A DNA stretch of 64,000 nucleotides, from the NCBI RefSeq assembly GCF_051014445.1, contig NC_135141.1:27427422-27491421 (forward strand). The letters are read 5' to 3'. This DNA is from Colletes latitarsis (taxonomy: Eukaryota > Arthropoda > Insecta > Hymenoptera > Colletidae). The notes beneath the pieces were generated by a model. It made no database searches and was not told where the DNA came from. It worked only from the letters and a program-made list of their open reading frames with translations. Numbering within the stretch: position 1 is the stretch's first letter; each line of letters starts with the position of its first letter. This document shows, in pieces, positions 63,349 to 64,000 of the stretch. Position numbers and translations under genes: made by a program.

Positions 63349-63719
63349 TCACGCAAGAGTAATAAATTGGCTAGGATTCTGTGTTTTTCCAGAAACATTG
63401 ATCGTAATATCAGATAAATGAACAATTTCAAGGCGCAGGCGAATTAGTGTGTTGTATAAAAATTTAATAATGGATACGTTTCTAAAGCGACGAGAGACAC
63501 GGATAATGAGACCAAGAACTTTAATAGCTTTTCCAGCTATATTGTAGCAATGCTCGTTAAATGAGAAAGATGAAGTAAATAAAGTGCCAAGGGCCCTTAT
63601 GCCATTTACACTGGTTAGAGACACCGAACTCAAAACATAATTATGACGTGTAGTCTCTATTTCTTTTTCTTTAAAGAACATTATATGACGTTTCGAGAAA
63701 TTAAATTGGTATATTTTAA
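63349..63719 (-). pseudogene. non-LTR retrotransposon reverse transcriptase remnant (jockey-like)
   Basis: The minus strand reads FNFSKRH ... SVNGIRALGTLFTSSFSFNEHC ... AIKVLGLIIRVSRRF ... IIKFLYNTLIRLRLEI. This is the familiar stretch after the reverse transcriptase core of jockey-type LINEs (RDLGVLFDSKLSFNxH ... KALGFIxRxS ... LKxLYxSLVRxxLEY). The usual Tyr-Cys and Val-Ile-Trp that follow are replaced by IVHLSDI. The frame ends soon after, and there is no upstream endonuclease or catalytic YADD. About 110 codons of a dead copy remain, outside any recognised gene. Confidence 0.7.
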
Positions 63720-64000
63720 ATTTTAGGCATCAGCCAAATCGATAAACTTCGTTTTTCTCGTACGAATTTTATCTTTGTCGATCTAAGGAGGACGAACGGC
63801 ACGAATTGTACACGATGATCCAATATTTTTCTTAACTTCACGATATTTCCAAATATCTTGAGAAGAGATTCGCACGGTGGGATCGCGCGATCATTATAAA
63901 TTTCTACGAAATAAGATTAATGGCCCGTGAGACATCTCGTGGGAATAAATATGTAGCAGGACAAATGGGACAGTGTGTAGCTTAAAATGTGTTTTATCGA
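63720..64000. other. right edge, no feature seen
   Basis: These last 280 bases are AT-rich. I recognise nothing in them. Confidence 0.5.

Noticed and set aside
1..64000. CRISPR arrays, bacterial operons, tRNA or rRNA genes
   Set aside because: No regularly spaced repeats, no ribosome-binding-site led operons and no cloverleaf or rRNA signature were seen. The window is clearly eukaryotic.

Overview
This is a stretch of insect nuclear genome. It has small split genes with GT-AG introns, AT-rich introns and intergenic DNA, CpG-rich promoter islands and several short DNA transposons. Gene content and element types suggest Hymenoptera, perhaps a bee, but that is an inference. The coding exons were joined by hand using splice sites, reading phase and family resemblance. 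Each of the five complete joined frames has a length divisible by three and ends in one stop codon.

Layout from left to right. The first coding exon of outspread (osp, minus) lies at 835-975 and the rest of that gene is off the left edge. TMEM11/PMI (plus, 3231-4542, 175 aa) and a DHRS7B-like SDR (minus, 6798-8153, 318 aa) converge on each other. Mondo (plus, 13860-34985, 15 coding exons, 1047 aa), the insect MondoA/ChREBP, probably also has a non-coding first exon near 9700-9962. An RPAIN-like gene (minus, 36989-37829, 215 aa) converges with Mondo. Two short spliced plus-strand exons at about 38.4-38.83 kb start an unidentified transcript. rdgB (minus, 41608-51752, 19 coding exons, 1254 aa) is the PITPNM-type lipid transfer protein. 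From 52 to 64 kb there is a probable rdgB promoter, mostly unremarkable DNA, a MITE next to an unexplained Met-less open frame, and a decayed LINE fragment.

The genes do not form one pathway. TMEM11 shapes mitochondrial cristae, DHRS7B is a membrane-anchored reductase, Mondo with Mlx is a sugar-responsive transcription factor, RPAIN concerns nuclear import of RPA, rdgB moves phosphatidylinositol and phosphatidic acid at ER-plasma membrane contacts, and outspread is a PH-domain actin-associated protein.

The mobile layer is the least ordinary part. It holds two copies of one TA-flanked inverted-repeat element (1041 bp and 205 bp), a pogo-like MITE, two hAT-like MITEs (one with an 8-bp target duplication), a decayed mariner-type transposase and a jockey-like reverse transcriptase remnant. 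No clearly new biological system was found. The most open questions are the 61.4-62.1 kb frame, the 38.4 kb transcript and the split FFAT motif in rdgB.
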